From Vulcanimicrobiota bacterium (GTDB lineage: Bacteria > Eremiobacterota > Eremiobacteria > Baltobacterales > Baltobacteraceae): DNA of 26,816 nucleotides. Positions 15,440 to 23,580 of this stretch are shown piece after piece. The DNA lies in NCBI GenBank assembly GCA_030042755.1, contig JASHZC010000060.1, forward strand, positions 1 to 26,816, given 5' to 3'. The notes under the pieces are model-generated. The model did not search any database, had not been told where the DNA came from, and saw only the letters and a list, made by a program, of their open reading frames with translations. The translations under genes were made by a program, and so were the position numbers. Within the stretch, counting starts at the first letter, position 1; the number at the start of each line of letters is the position of its first letter.

Positions 15440-16952
15440 CTCGCCCATCGACAGTGCGGTGGGATGGTCGCGGCTCGCCGTCGTTTCGGTCTTTCTCATA
15501 TGCTTAGCGACTGGAGCGGCAAACGGCATCCTGCGCTTCGATGATCTCTGGGCGCTTGCGCGCGGCCCGTATGCGCCGTACTTAGCAGCCTACAAGATCG
15601 CGCCGTGGTTCTTACCCCAGTTTATGCTGTGGAGCGAAGGCTTGTGCGCCGCGACGTTCGCTGTGGTTGGGCTGATCATCGCTTGGCGCGGAGCGGCAAA
15701 CTGGATGACGGTTTTCTCCGGGGTCGCGCTGATGACGTACGGCGCGACGATACCGCCACCGATGCACGCGATCGTCGTATCGATTCCGTCCTTGCCGACG
15801 ATTCTTGTCCTGGAGCGCAGCATCGGTATCGCGCTTTTTGTGATCTTTCTTTACCTGTTCCCGACCGGGCGTTTCCGTTCGTGGATATCCATTAGCCTGG
15901 CTGGTGCCGTCGCCGCGTGGGCGCTCGCTTGGCCATTCATCCCATCGCTCAACCCGTATTTATTGCCCAAGCCGTGGCCGTTCATCGCGCTTACGTGCCT
16001 CTTAGGCAGCGGCGTCATCGTTCAGCTCTACCGCTTCCAATTTAGCACACCTTTGCAGCGCCAACAAACGAAATGGGTCGTATACGGCGTAACGATCTCG
16101 GTGTTGGGAGATCTTATATTCCACTTGCCATGGGGCGTGTTCGGCGCGGAGCGCGGGTCGGATTTGCTAATCCTTCTCGCGCATCAGCCATTCTTTATCG
16201 CCTCGCAGCTCGCGGTACCGATAAGCATTGCCTTCTCGGTGCTCTACTATCATTTGTGGGAAATAGATCTCGTGCTGAGCCGCACGCTCGTCTACGGCCT
16301 CTTGACGGGTGCAGCGGTGGTCTTCTATGCAGCAGCGCAGCCGACCGCGTACGCGATTATTCGATCTGTGTTCGGATCTTCGGCGGCAAAGTACTCCGAA
16401 GGCGTCGCGATCGCCGTGACAGGGCTCGTTCTCAAGCCGATGTACGATTGGCTCAAGGCTGCCGTCGATCGAAAAATGCGTCCCGACGACGTTGACCTTA
16501 ACGAGGAGTTCCCGGAGTTCGCTTCCGAACTTCGTGGGCGAATACCACTTGCCACCCTTCTCGAGGTACTGGTACGGCTTTCAGCGCGTATGTTTGACGT
16601 ATCGAGCGCAGTCGTTTACTTAAACGACGGCACCGGGAAACTGCGCGCGCGGGCGAGTTGGGGTAAGTCGATCGAGGAGGCTTCGACGGCGATACCGGCT
16701 CCCGCTGTGACGAGCCCTTCCGCCGACGACGGCGTCATATTCCTAGGGAGCGGAGACCACGCTAGCGTTGCCGTGCCGCTCGTGGTTGCCAGGCCTAAGT
16801 TTGCAGACGTTATCGGCGCCTTGGTACTTGGTGAGCGCGTGGCCGAACGAGGCTACTCGGCAACGAATCTTACGACGTTGAGAGAGCTGGGCGCGCTGGC
16901 CGGCACCGCAATCTATTTTGCCTCTCCGAAAACGACCGGCACTCCACCTTAG
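15426..16952 (+). CDS. Multi-TM / GAF sensor-type membrane protein without PDZ or kinase
   Basis: A 508-residue protein started at ATG 15426 (MERVSSPIDSAVG). An in-frame ATG at 15387 would overlap the previous gene more deeply, and neither has a ribosome site. TM1 (about 15-35) is followed by a short external loop rather than a PDZ domain, then about eight helices (about 60-320) and the ComP-type linker PISIAFSVLYYHLWEIDLVLSRTLVYG. A cytoplasmic domain (about 370-500) with GAF-like pattern follows (LEVLVRLSARMFDVSSAVVYLNDG, IGALVLGERVAERGY). It lacks histidine-kinase motifs, like its two PDZ-bearing paralogues nearby. It overlaps the NTF2-like gene by 14 bases, so the two are probably co-expressed. 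Confidence 0.78.
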   Translation: MERVSSPIDSAVGWSRLAVVSVFLICLATGAANGILRFDDLWALARGPYAPYLAAYKIAPWFLPQFMLWSEGLCAATFAVVGLIIAWRGAANWMTVFSGVALMTYGATIPPPMHAIVVSIPSLPTILVLERSIGIALFVIFLYLFPTGRFRSWISISLAGAVAAWALAWPFIPSLNPYLLPKPWPFIALTCLLGSGVIVQLYRFQFSTPLQRQQTKWVVYGVTISVLGDLIFHLPWGVFGAERGSDLLILLAHQPFFIASQLAVPISIAFSVLYYHLWEIDLVLSRTLVYGLLTGAAVVFYAAAQPTAYAIIRSVFGSSAAKYSEGVAIAVTGLVLKPMYDWLKAAVDRKMRPDDVDLNEEFPEFASELRGRIPLATLLEVLVRLSARMFDVSSAVVYLNDGTGKLRARASWGKSIEEASTAIPAPAVTSPSADDGVIFLGSGDHASVAVPLVVARPKFADVIGALVLGERVAERGYSATNLTTLRELGALAGTAIYFASPKTTGTPP

Positions 16953-16967
16953 CGGTCGCGCCGCTTT
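16951..16967 (+). terminator. Weak hairpin between convergent genes
   Basis: AGCGG (16951-16955) pairs with CCGCT (16961-16965) over a 5-base loop, followed by only a few Ts, right at the stop codon of the membrane protein. It may contribute to termination before the convergent protease gene at 16980. Confidence 0.3.
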
Positions 16968-16979
16968 GACAGGGCTTGC

Positions 16980-17348
16980 TTATCGCGCCATGTCGTCGTC
17001 GTGCAGCCCGAAGTAATGCCCAAGCTCGTGAATCACGGTTTCGCGTATCTCCGCGACCGCCTCTTCTCGCGTACTAGCGACGCGGTTAATCGGCCCGCGA
17101 AAAATAGCGATCTCATCGGGCAGCAACGGCATGTCATGCGTGCGCTCGGTGAGCGCGACTCCCCGGTAGATGCCGAGCAGCTCCGAATCGTCGTCATCAG
17201 CTTCGATGTCATCGAGATCGTCTTCCGTAGGTTCGTCTTCGATCGCGATCGCAACGTTCTTCACGAGGCGAGCAAAACGGCCGGGAAGCGACTCCAGCGC
17301 TTCGGCGACCGCGCGCTCGAACTCGTCGCGCGTTAGATTGCCGGCCAT
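16980..17348 (-). CDS. Small zincin-like metallopeptidase family protein
   Basis: A 122-residue protein starting at ATG 17348 (MAGNLTRDEFERAVAEALES). In-frame codons up to 17459 encode an Arg-rich stretch with no family resemblance and overlap the thiolase coding region. The zinc motif HELGH (107-111) lies in ETVIHELGHYFGLHDDDM, fitting the Zincin_1 (PF06262) group of about 120 residues. Residues 40-56 are strikingly acidic (repeated Asp/Glu). IYRGVALTER and IAIFRGPINR are also typical of the family. Physiological substrates of the family are not known to me. The protein is cytoplasmic, as there is no signal peptide. Confidence 0.87.
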   Translation of the reverse strand: MAGNLTRDEFERAVAEALESLPGRFARLVKNVAIAIEDEPTEDDLDDIEADDDDSELLGIYRGVALTERTHDMPLLPDEIAIFRGPINRVASTREEAVAEIRETVIHELGHYFGLHDDDMAR

Positions 17349-17421
17349 GGCCGTCAATCTTCGCGAACCACTCGCAAATACCGCGCGAGGGATCCGGCAA
17401 AGCCGCCAAAAAAGAAGGCGC

Positions 17422-18564
17422 GTGCAGCGCGAACCGGTCATCGTGGATGTTGTTCGCACGCCCGTTGGGCGCCGCGCGGGTGCGCTTTCCGGAGTGCATC
17501 CGGCGTCCTTATTGGCGCTAACCCTGCGGGCACTGGTGGAACGGAACGGCGCTGTACCGGTCGAGGACGTTATTGCCGGTTGCGTCAGTCAGACAGGCGA
17601 GCAATCCCTAAATATCGCGCGCACGGCCCTCCTTGCGGCGGGTTTCCCACATACCGTTCCCGGCACAACCATCGATCGGCAGTGCGGTTCCGGTCAACAG
17701 GCCGTGCATTTTGCCGCGCAAGGCGTTCAGAGCGGAGCATATGACGCCGTCATTGCGTGCGGCGTTGAATCGATGAGCCGGGTCCCTTTAGGTTCCTCGT
17801 TCGCCGGCGACGCGGCATTGCCGTTCGAGGTTCTCCACAGTAGGTATGGTACATTTATGCCAAATCAAGGCTTAAGCGCCGAGCGCGTCGCGCGTGAATG
17901 GAGAATTTCGCGAGCCGACCTGGACGAATTCGCAGCGCGGAGCCATCGGCGGGCGCGCGCCGCGTGGGCAAGCGGCGCGTGGCAGTCGCAGATCGTAATC
18001 CCGCCTGAAGTGACCTTGACCCGTGACGAAGGAATTCGTGAGGATTGCGACTTGGAGCGGCTTTCACAGTTGAAATCGGCATTCACCGAGGATGGGGTCG
18101 TGACGGCCGGCAATTCATCGCAAATCAGTGACGGCGCTGCGGCCGTCCTGATCATGGAGAAGAAGGCAGCGCAGCTCGCCGGCTTGCCGGTTCGTGCCCG
18201 GTTTGCGTCGTTCTCCGTCGTAGGCGATGACCCGGAGCTCATGCTGATGGCGACAGTGCCTGCAACGCGCGACGCGCTTTCGCGTGCAGGCCTTCGCATG
18301 TCCGATATCGACTGCTTCGAGGTTAACGAGGCGTTCGCCAGCAACGTCATCGCTTGGATGCGGGACCTAGACGCACCGCGCGATAAAGTCAACGTTAATG
18401 GAGGTGCAATCGCAATAGGTCATCCGCTCGGCGCGACGGGGGTGCGCCTTTTGGGCGCGCTTCTCATGGAGCTCGAACGTCATAATATGCAGTATGGACT
18501 CCAGACGCTTTGTGAGGGCGGCGGGATGGCGAATGCCATGATCGTCGAACGGCTCGTCACGTGA
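17422..18564 (+). CDS. Thiolase family protein (acetyl-CoA acetyltransferase type)
   Basis: A 380-residue enzyme started at GTG 17422 (VQREPVIVDVVRTPVGRR), with AAGAAGG just upstream. ATG 17347 is in frame but adds an unmatched basic leader. Thiolases join or cleave acyl-CoAs through a cysteine-bound acyl intermediate. The nucleophile C88 sits in DRQCGSGQQAVH, the base H334 in NVNGGAIAIGHPLGATG, the NEAFA loop is present in CFEVNEAFASNV, and the second catalytic C364 lies in TLCEGGGMANA. All catalytic residues are intact and the length is normal. With the CoA-transferase gene directly downstream, it suggests fatty or aromatic acid degradation, but direction and chain length cannot be told. 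Confidence 0.92.
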   Translation: MQREPVIVDVVRTPVGRRAGALSGVHPASLLALTLRALVERNGAVPVEDVIAGCVSQTGEQSLNIARTALLAAGFPHTVPGTTIDRQCGSGQQAVHFAAQGVQSGAYDAVIACGVESMSRVPLGSSFAGDAALPFEVLHSRYGTFMPNQGLSAERVAREWRISRADLDEFAARSHRRARAAWASGAWQSQIVIPPEVTLTRDEGIREDCDLERLSQLKSAFTEDGVVTAGNSSQISDGAAAVLIMEKKAAQLAGLPVRARFASFSVVGDDPELMLMATVPATRDALSRAGLRMSDIDCFEVNEAFASNVIAWMRDLDAPRDKVNVNGGAIAIGHPLGATGVRLLGALLMELERHNMQYGLQTLCEGGGMANAMIVERLVT

Positions 18565-18589
18565 CGCTTTTTCACTAGGTAGCGCAGCG

Positions 18590-19411
18590 TTGGACTGCGT
18601 TGTGGTCGCGCTCGCGATAAATGTTCCTGGGCCGTTGGCGACCGCACGCCTTGCGCGACTCGGGGCCCGTGCGATCAAGGTCGAGCCCGAGAATGGCGAT
18701 CCCTTGGCGCGCGCGGCTCCGGCTTGGTACGCGAAGTTGGTCGCTGACGTAGAGGTTAGACGCCTGAACCTTCGAGCGGACGACGGGCGGCATGCATTGC
18801 ATGACATGTTATGTGACGCACAACTGCTCCTGACGTCGATGCGCCCGAGCGCGCTCGAAGATGTGGGTCTGGGCTGGAGCAGTCTCCATGTCGACCATCC
18901 GCAGCTTTGCCACGTGGCGATCATCGGCGAGCAGACGCCCAATCAGAATCGCGCCGGTCACGACCTCACCTACCAGGCGCGGGCGGGCCTATTGACTCCG
19001 CCGGCCATGCCCCGAACGTTACTAGCAGATCTTTTCGCGGCCGAGCGCGCCGTGAGTGCGGCAATGACTCTACTATATGAACACCAAGCCACCGGAATTG
19101 CGGCGTATTCCGAGGTTGCGATTGCAGACGCCGCTACTCTCCTTGCCGATCCGATTCGATACGGCTTATGTGGAGAGGGCGGCGTACTTAGCGGAGCATC
19201 TGCGAATTATCGGATCTACCGTGCACTGGATGGATGGATCGCACTTGCGGCACTCGAGACGAAGTTCCAAGACTGCCTTCGAGACGCGCTTCACCTGAAA
19301 TCTCTTGATGGACAGAATTTGCAGCAGAGGTTCTACGAGCATACGTGCGAGTATTGGGAGGACTTCGCAATTCGACACGACTTGCCGATTTCCACAGTCG
19401 CCGCGATTTGA
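18590..19411 (+). CDS. Compact family III CoA-transferase (CaiB/BaiF type)
   Basis: A 273-residue protein starting at TTG 18590. No ATG is available before the conserved region, and GTG 18602 is an alternative. GPLATARLARLGARAIKVEPENGDPL is the family III N-terminal signature, followed by LLLTSMRPSALEDVGL, the CHVAIIG strand, GHDLTYQARAGLL and LLADLFAAERAVSAAMTLL. The Asp in LLADL is at the position of the catalytic Asp that carries CoA. Typical members have about 380-430 residues. This one ends after the region WEDFAIRHDLPIS, so it belongs to a short subgroup or has lost its C-terminal domain. It lies 25 bases after the thiolase, which points to a shared acyl-CoA pathway. Confidence 0.85.
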   Translation: MDCVVVALAINVPGPLATARLARLGARAIKVEPENGDPLARAAPAWYAKLVADVEVRRLNLRADDGRHALHDMLCDAQLLLTSMRPSALEDVGLGWSSLHVDHPQLCHVAIIGEQTPNQNRAGHDLTYQARAGLLTPPAMPRTLLADLFAAERAVSAAMTLLYEHQATGIAAYSEVAIADAATLLADPIRYGLCGEGGVLSGASANYRIYRALDGWIALAALETKFQDCLRDALHLKSLDGQNLQQRFYEHTCEYWEDFAIRHDLPISTVAAI

Positions 19412-19493
19412 CGCGCGCCCTGCATGCTAGGCCGGCTCATCAGCGCGGCGAACGTACTTAGCTCCCGATCCCTTGGGTTTCAGGAGGGCGCAT

Positions 19494-20453
19494 ATGAAGC
19501 GCATGATTGGTAGCCGCCGCGTCATTAGTGTTGGCGCGGCCGTCGCACTGCTCTCGGGCTGCGGTGGGTCGCAGCCGCCGATCGCCGCGCCGGACGCAAT
19601 GCCGCCAGCCACTTTGACCACCCATCTGAGAGCATTTTCTTACACCGGCGCGAAGCAAACGTTCGTCGTGCCGAGGGGCGTTACGAGAATCGCCGTCGTC
19701 GCGCTGGGCGCCGCGGGGTCTGGTCATGACAGCGTCCCTTGTGACCCCGACCGCGATTGCTTTGGCCGTGGAGGGCGCGTCTACGCGGAGATTCCAGTAA
19801 AACCGAGGGAAAAGCTCTACGTCTATGTAGGCGGCAAAGGAAAGTCAGCAGCGGGCGGTTTCAACGGAGGTGGCGATGCCGGAACACCTGGACGTGGCCG
19901 GTTTCCGGGTTATGGTGGCGGCGGAGCCTCGGATGTGCGAGAAGGCGACAACAAGCTAAAGGATCGCGTGCTCGTCGCCGCCGGCGGGGGCGGACAGGGG
20001 GGCCCAGGCTCGGCTCTTAGCCTCTATTACGACAGTAGCGGCGGGAATGGCGGCGGTAAAGATGGCGAGAGTGGTACCAGCCCCTTTGGTGGTGGAGGTG
20101 GCGGCGGCTCGCAAACTCAGGGCGGCGCCGGCGGTGCTCCCGGCACAGGAAGCGGCTCGGGGAGCCCAGGGCAGCCGGGGAGCCGCGGCGCGTTGGGCCT
20201 GGGCGGCAGCGGGGGCAACGGAGCAAACGCCGGCAGCTCCGGTTATTCAGGCGGCGCCGGCGGCGGCGGGGGCGGCGGCTACTACGGCGGTGGCGGCGGC
20301 GCCGGTGGCGGCGCTTCTCTTAAAAGCTCCGAGCTTTCGGCGACCGGCGGCGGCGGATCCTCGTGGGCCGAACGCCGCGCCAAGCACTTTCGAACCTGGT
20401 CGGGCTGGATAAGTGCAAAAGGCAACGGCCTCGTTGTCTTCAGCTGGCATTGA
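19494..20453 (+). CDS. Glycine-rich surface lipoprotein
   Basis: A 319-residue protein from ATG 19494, fixed by AGGAGG 6 bases upstream. The in-frame codon at 19473 lies before that site. The lipobox LLSGC ends a typical lipoprotein signal peptide. Residues about 45-75 (AFSYTGAKQTFVVPRGVTRI) and the later YAEIPVKPREKLYVYVGGKG resemble the Gly-rich domain found in ALK/LTK receptors and many bacterial secreted proteins (PF12810-like). Residues about 115-290 are dominated by Gly with Ser, Ala and Asn. The protein closes with ELSATGGGGSSWAERR and an aromatic end. It is likely exported and structural or adhesive. The final 41 bases overlap the longest possible version of the AraC gene. Confidence 0.82.
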   Translation: MKRMIGSRRVISVGAAVALLSGCGGSQPPIAAPDAMPPATLTTHLRAFSYTGAKQTFVVPRGVTRIAVVALGAAGSGHDSVPCDPDRDCFGRGGRVYAEIPVKPREKLYVYVGGKGKSAAGGFNGGGDAGTPGRGRFPGYGGGGASDVREGDNKLKDRVLVAAGGGGQGGPGSALSLYYDSSGGNGGGKDGESGTSPFGGGGGGGSQTQGGAGGAPGTGSGSGSPGQPGSRGALGLGGSGGNGANAGSSGYSGGAGGGGGGGYYGGGGGAGGGASLKSSELSATGGGGSSWAERRAKHFRTWSGWISAKGNGLVVFSWH

Positions 20454-21345
20454 TTCACCGTTGCGAACGAACACGCTTAAGCGAACAATTGCTTCGCTCG
20501 GCGAGCCCGTTTGGATGCGGGCGCTCGGAGAGCGATACGGTCGCGGCGTCGTCGTCGCGCGGTGGCGACATGACAGCGCGCGCGTCTCGATTCCGACAGC
20601 CGATGCCGTTCGCGTCGTTCTCAGCCTAAGCAGCGGACAGCGGATCCGGCATTCCGAGCGAGGGCGAACTCTATCGGCGCCGGGCTTGCCTGGCCACGTC
20701 AGCGTTTTCCCCGCCGGAATATCCACCGACACGATCGTGGAAGGCGAGGCGGATATCGTGCAGGTGTTCATCAAGCCGCAAATCCTGGGGCTGAATGCAG
20801 ATAAGCCACTGTTCGGATCTTCCGTTTTTGAGTCCACGAACGAGAGGCTAAAGCAGACTGCCATTGCATTGTTTGTGGCAATCGAATGTGATGATCTGAG
20901 ACGACGCGATGTGGCAGAGATCGATCTCATACAAGTGCTGTGCGGCTTGCGGGCGTTGCCCATCAGCGCCGGTACGGAGGCCGCGCGGCGAGGATCGCCT
21001 TCCCTCGCAATCGACCGCTTCGAGCAGGTGATCGACGAAGTGGCGCGAGGCTTGACGGTTCCGCCGCTCAGAGTTGAGGAACTCGCCGCCGCCGGCCATT
21101 TAAGCGTAAGCCATTTCATCCGTTCTGTGCGTCAGACGATCGGATCGACGCCACATCAACTGGTGATGCTTCGTCGCGACGAACGCGCGATGACTCTCTT
21201 GGGCGAGCGGGAACTTTCCGTCGCCGAGGTAGCCGACGCCGTCGGGTATGCCTCGCCGGCTCACTTCGTCGCATCATTCAGACACCGGTTCGGAGTCACG
21301 CCGGGCGCCTATCGGCAAGCGCTAAGCCGCCGGCGGTCAGCTTAA
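20413..21345 (+). CDS. AraC-family transcriptional regulator
   Basis: Up to 310 residues from GTG 20413. TTG 20461 avoids the overlap with the previous gene, and ATG 20515 is also possible, so the start is uncertain. The N-terminal part (about 35-150) looks like a small sensory beta domain (VVVARWRHDSARVSIP, VSVFPAGIS). The C-terminal 100 residues hold two helix-turn-helix motifs: RVEELAAAGHLSVSHFIRSVRQTIGSTPHQLV, given here in outline, and ELSVAEVADAVGYASPAHFV, followed by the family signature FRHRFGVTPGAYRQ. It probably controls a neighbouring gene such as the SnoaL-like gene 98 bases downstream. The inducer is unknown. Confidence 0.87.
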   Translation: MQKATASLSSAGIDSPLRTNTLKRTIASLGEPVWMRALGERYGRGVVVARWRHDSARVSIPTADAVRVVLSLSSGQRIRHSERGRTLSAPGLPGHVSVFPAGISTDTIVEGEADIVQVFIKPQILGLNADKPLFGSSVFESTNERLKQTAIALFVAIECDDLRRRDVAEIDLIQVLCGLRALPISAGTEAARRGSPSLAIDRFEQVIDEVARGLTVPPLRVEELAAAGHLSVSHFIRSVRQTIGSTPHQLVMLRRDERAMTLLGERELSVAEVADAVGYASPAHFVASFRHRFGVTPGAYRQALSRRRSA

Positions 21346-21443
21346 GAAGGTCATTTCTCGATACCGGGATCGAGCCTCTTTCCACTAGGCTTACAAACAG
21401 GACCGTAAGCCTTTGTTAGCTTTAGTGAAAGAGAGCTATAAAC

Positions 21444-21899
21444 GTGACGAATACGGAATCGGATGCCGCGCGCACGACGCGTCTTTTGGCACTGATGACT
21501 CAGGGAGACAACGCCTTCAACGCTCGAGATTTCAAAGCCGTGGATGCCGTGCACCATCCGGACATGATTGCATACATAACGGGCAATGCGGAGCCAATTT
21601 ACGGAAGCAAAGCGCACGCGGATGCAATGCAGCAATTGTTGCGCGTGTTCCCCGACATGCACGTGCAAACGCCATACCCCATTCAATTCGGCGGCGGCGA
21701 CTGGATCACGGTCGTAACGCACGCTAGCGGAACGTTTACCGGCGAAATGAGGCAACCTGACGGTAAGATCGTTCCGCCAACCCGAAAAGCTTTCGACCTC
21801 GAGTTTGGTCAAACTACAAAATGGCTAGGCGATCGCCTCATCGTGATCTCGGCCTTTTGGGACTCGGCCTTATTGGCGAGGCAGATCGGCATCGCGTAG
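21444..21899 (+). CDS. SnoaL-like ester cyclase / polyketide cyclase family protein
   Basis: A 151-residue NTF2-fold protein starting at GTG 21444. The pattern of a long first helix (LLALMTQGDNAFNARDFKAV), HHPDMIAYITG, YGSKAHADAMQQLLRVFPDMHVQTPYP (in outline), GGGDWITVVTHASGTFTGEM and a final AFDLEFGQTTKWLGDRLIV is typical of SnoaL-like proteins. His and Asp residues in HHPDM line the usual ligand pocket. The family includes polyketide cyclases and many uncharacterised stress proteins. It follows the AraC regulator on the same strand, which may regulate it. Confidence 0.83.
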   Translation: MTNTESDAARTTRLLALMTQGDNAFNARDFKAVDAVHHPDMIAYITGNAEPIYGSKAHADAMQQLLRVFPDMHVQTPYPIQFGGGDWITVVTHASGTFTGEMRQPDGKIVPPTRKAFDLEFGQTTKWLGDRLIVISAFWDSALLARQIGIA

Positions 21900-22011
21900 G
21901 AATGAACTTGGCGAGAATTTCTTTTTTGAGGCCGGCCGCTAACGCGGCTGTGCGGCTCAGGCTCTTGGCGCTGCGGCAGGCTCGGCGCTCCGACTGACTA
22001 AAAGGGCTAAA

Positions 22012-22638
22012 ATGCGCCACGCAATCCGGTGGACGGCCGCCGGATCCGTCCTTGTCGTCGCGGCCGTCGTCGCGACTGCGGGGCACGTACTCCTTTCGGT
22101 CGCGATCCCTTCGTGCGTGGACCCCGAGTACCGCCACGTGGCGGTCGTCCCGCTCCTGTGCGGAGGATTAATCGGGATTGCCGTTGTCGTTGCAAGCGTC
22201 GCTCGTCGCAGCCTCGACCCCGTGGAGCGCGAAATCGCGATTCGCGCTCTCGCTCGCCGATCGGCCGGCGTCCCCGCTCTTGTCATGTGGGCCGCGGTTT
22301 GCGCGACCGCGCTGGTCGTTTTCTGTGTTGGAGAAGGGCTAGAACAAATCGTTGCATTTGGCCATCTCCTGCCGATTTCCGTGCACAACGAGTTACTCGG
22401 CATGCTCGGCCTCTTCGCGGTCTGTTCGGGGGTCGCTTGTGTCATCTTACGGCGTCTCCTGCAACTTATCATCGTGACGGTTGCCGTCGTCGTGGCATGG
22501 CTCTTTTGGGCTCGCCTCAATTTAGGTGATTTGTGCAGATCGACGCGTGAGACGCTGACATTCATTCCGCCGTCGAAGCAACTCGCTTTAGAGAGCGCCA
22601 CGCGCCGAGGTCCTCCGGTCGCGCGTGCCTTAGTCTAG
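22012..22638 (+). CDS. Five-helix membrane protein, paralogous to the 26024-26671 product
   Basis: A 208-residue protein from ATG 22012 (AAAGGG upstream), with hydrophobic helices near 9-31, 44-62, 88-106, 127-146 and 149-167 and a soluble tail. The end of helix 3 carries E108-x-x-E111-Q112. The same ExxEQ element in the same place, and similar TM1 (GHVLLSVA against AHLILEIA), occur in the membrane protein at the other end of this locus, so the two are probably paralogues. No family is recognised. It heads the plus-strand run containing the His/Met-rich and CPCC proteins. Confidence 0.78.
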   Translation: MRHAIRWTAAGSVLVVAAVVATAGHVLLSVAIPSCVDPEYRHVAVVPLLCGGLIGIAVVVASVARRSLDPVEREIAIRALARRSAGVPALVMWAAVCATALVVFCVGEGLEQIVAFGHLLPISVHNELLGMLGLFAVCSGVACVILRRLLQLIIVTVAVVVAWLFWARLNLGDLCRSTRETLTFIPPSKQLALESATRRGPPVARALV

Positions 22639-22658
22639 GGCGCCGACAGCCGGCGCCC
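22638..22658 (+). other. GC-rich stem-loop between the membrane protein and the His/Met-rich protein genes
   Basis: GGGCGCCG (22638-22645) pairs with CGGCGCCC (22651-22658) over ACAGC. It begins at the stop codon. TTTT occurs only 12 bases later, so it may be a weak terminator or an mRNA-stabilising hairpin inside the operon. Confidence 0.45.
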
Positions 22659-22691
22659 CGCGTCGCGCGTTTTCTCCGGAGGAAAATCATC

Positions 22692-23570
22692 GTGTCGAAT
22701 CGTTTCACTCCGCTTGTTGCGGCAAGCGGGCTTTTCGCGATTATCATGGTTTTGCGCTCGCCCGTGGTATGCGCGCAGGAAGATCCGGTAGCGGGTCATG
22801 TCGTGACGAGCACCGGTTCGGTACCGATAACGGCGTACCTCATCGAACGCAGCCAGAACCAGGAGCAAAAGCGTCTCGAGTTCTGGGAAGAGGCCAACGG
22901 GAAAGTGATCCTCGCGTACGACGTTGACATGACAAAGCTCATGCACATGATCGTAGTGTCCGACGACCTTACGTCGTTCCAGCACGTTCATCCGACGCTC
23001 GAGCCGAACGGCCATTTCACCATAGCCGTTAATCTTCCGGAGGCTGCTGGAGGCTATCACGTCTATGTGGACGGCATGCCGCACGGCTTCGGACGTCAAG
23101 TCATTCGTTTCGATCTCCCCAGCGCGGACGATGCTGCCGCGAGGCGCCTCGTTCACGAGACGGACGGCACGGTCCGCGTTGGGCCCTACACCCTAGAATA
23201 TTCGCCGATCGTTGTCCCGGCCGGGGAAATTTCCGACATTGCGGTCACGATCACGCGAGATGGCCGTCCTGCCACCGATCTCCATCCGTATCTGGGCGTT
23301 ATGGCGCATGGGGTCTTCATCGGAACCGATGATCTGGCGTACATGCACGTGCACGGGATGACCTCCCAGATGCTGGACATGGCGTCCGGCGCGAACGACT
23401 GCGGCGATAGCATAATGATGCAGATGAGCCCTCTGCCGCCAACGCTTAACATCAGCAATCAGTTCGAACTGGAAGTCCTCCCGCCACGCAACGAAGCCTA
23501 TGACGGCTGGCTGCAGTTCATCGGTGGCAGCACGCTTTATACTGCTCCGCTGCTCCTCACGACGCGCTAG
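22692..23570 (+). CDS. Secreted His/Met-rich protein, possible copper-binding
   Basis: A 292-residue protein starting at GTG 22692, set by GGAGGA 8 bases upstream. Signal peptide 1-28 ends at VVCAQ. Two similar halves each carry metal-ligand-like clusters. The first has M84-H85-M86, FQH98VH100P and H108, then YVDGMPHGFG. The second has DLH198PYLGVMAH206, then AYM218H219VH221GM223. The layout FxHxHP followed later by PYLGxxxH and a second HxH occurs in secreted proteins near copper or heavy-metal resistance genes, but I cannot name the family. It may store or pass metal in the periplasm. The stop is followed 10 bases later by the CPCC lipoprotein start, so the two are co-expressed. Confidence 0.72.
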   Translation: MSNRFTPLVAASGLFAIIMVLRSPVVCAQEDPVAGHVVTSTGSVPITAYLIERSQNQEQKRLEFWEEANGKVILAYDVDMTKLMHMIVVSDDLTSFQHVHPTLEPNGHFTIAVNLPEAAGGYHVYVDGMPHGFGRQVIRFDLPSADDAAARRLVHETDGTVRVGPYTLEYSPIVVPAGEISDIAVTITRDGRPATDLHPYLGVMAHGVFIGTDDLAYMHVHGMTSQMLDMASGANDCGDSIMMQMSPLPPTLNISNQFELEVLPPRNEAYDGWLQFIGGSTLYTAPLLLTTR

Positions 23571-23580
23571 GAGAACCGAT

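Noticed and set aside
17170..17421. N-terminal extension of the thiolase
   Set aside because: Ser-rich translation opposite the zincin gene with no family match. The thiolase fold starts right after GTG 17422.
20030..20330. A DNA tandem repeat or satellite in the GGC-rich stretch
   Set aside because: The pattern follows glycine codons in an intact frame and has no fixed repeat unit, so it is protein low complexity.
20247..21119. A 290-residue minus-strand open frame
   Set aside because: It is the antisense shadow of the AraC regulator and glycine-rich gene. Composition is Ser/Arg/Ala-rich with no motif.
21957..22601. A 214-residue minus-strand open frame
   Set aside because: It lies opposite the five-helix membrane protein. 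Thr/Arg-rich low-complexity sequence with no ribosome site.
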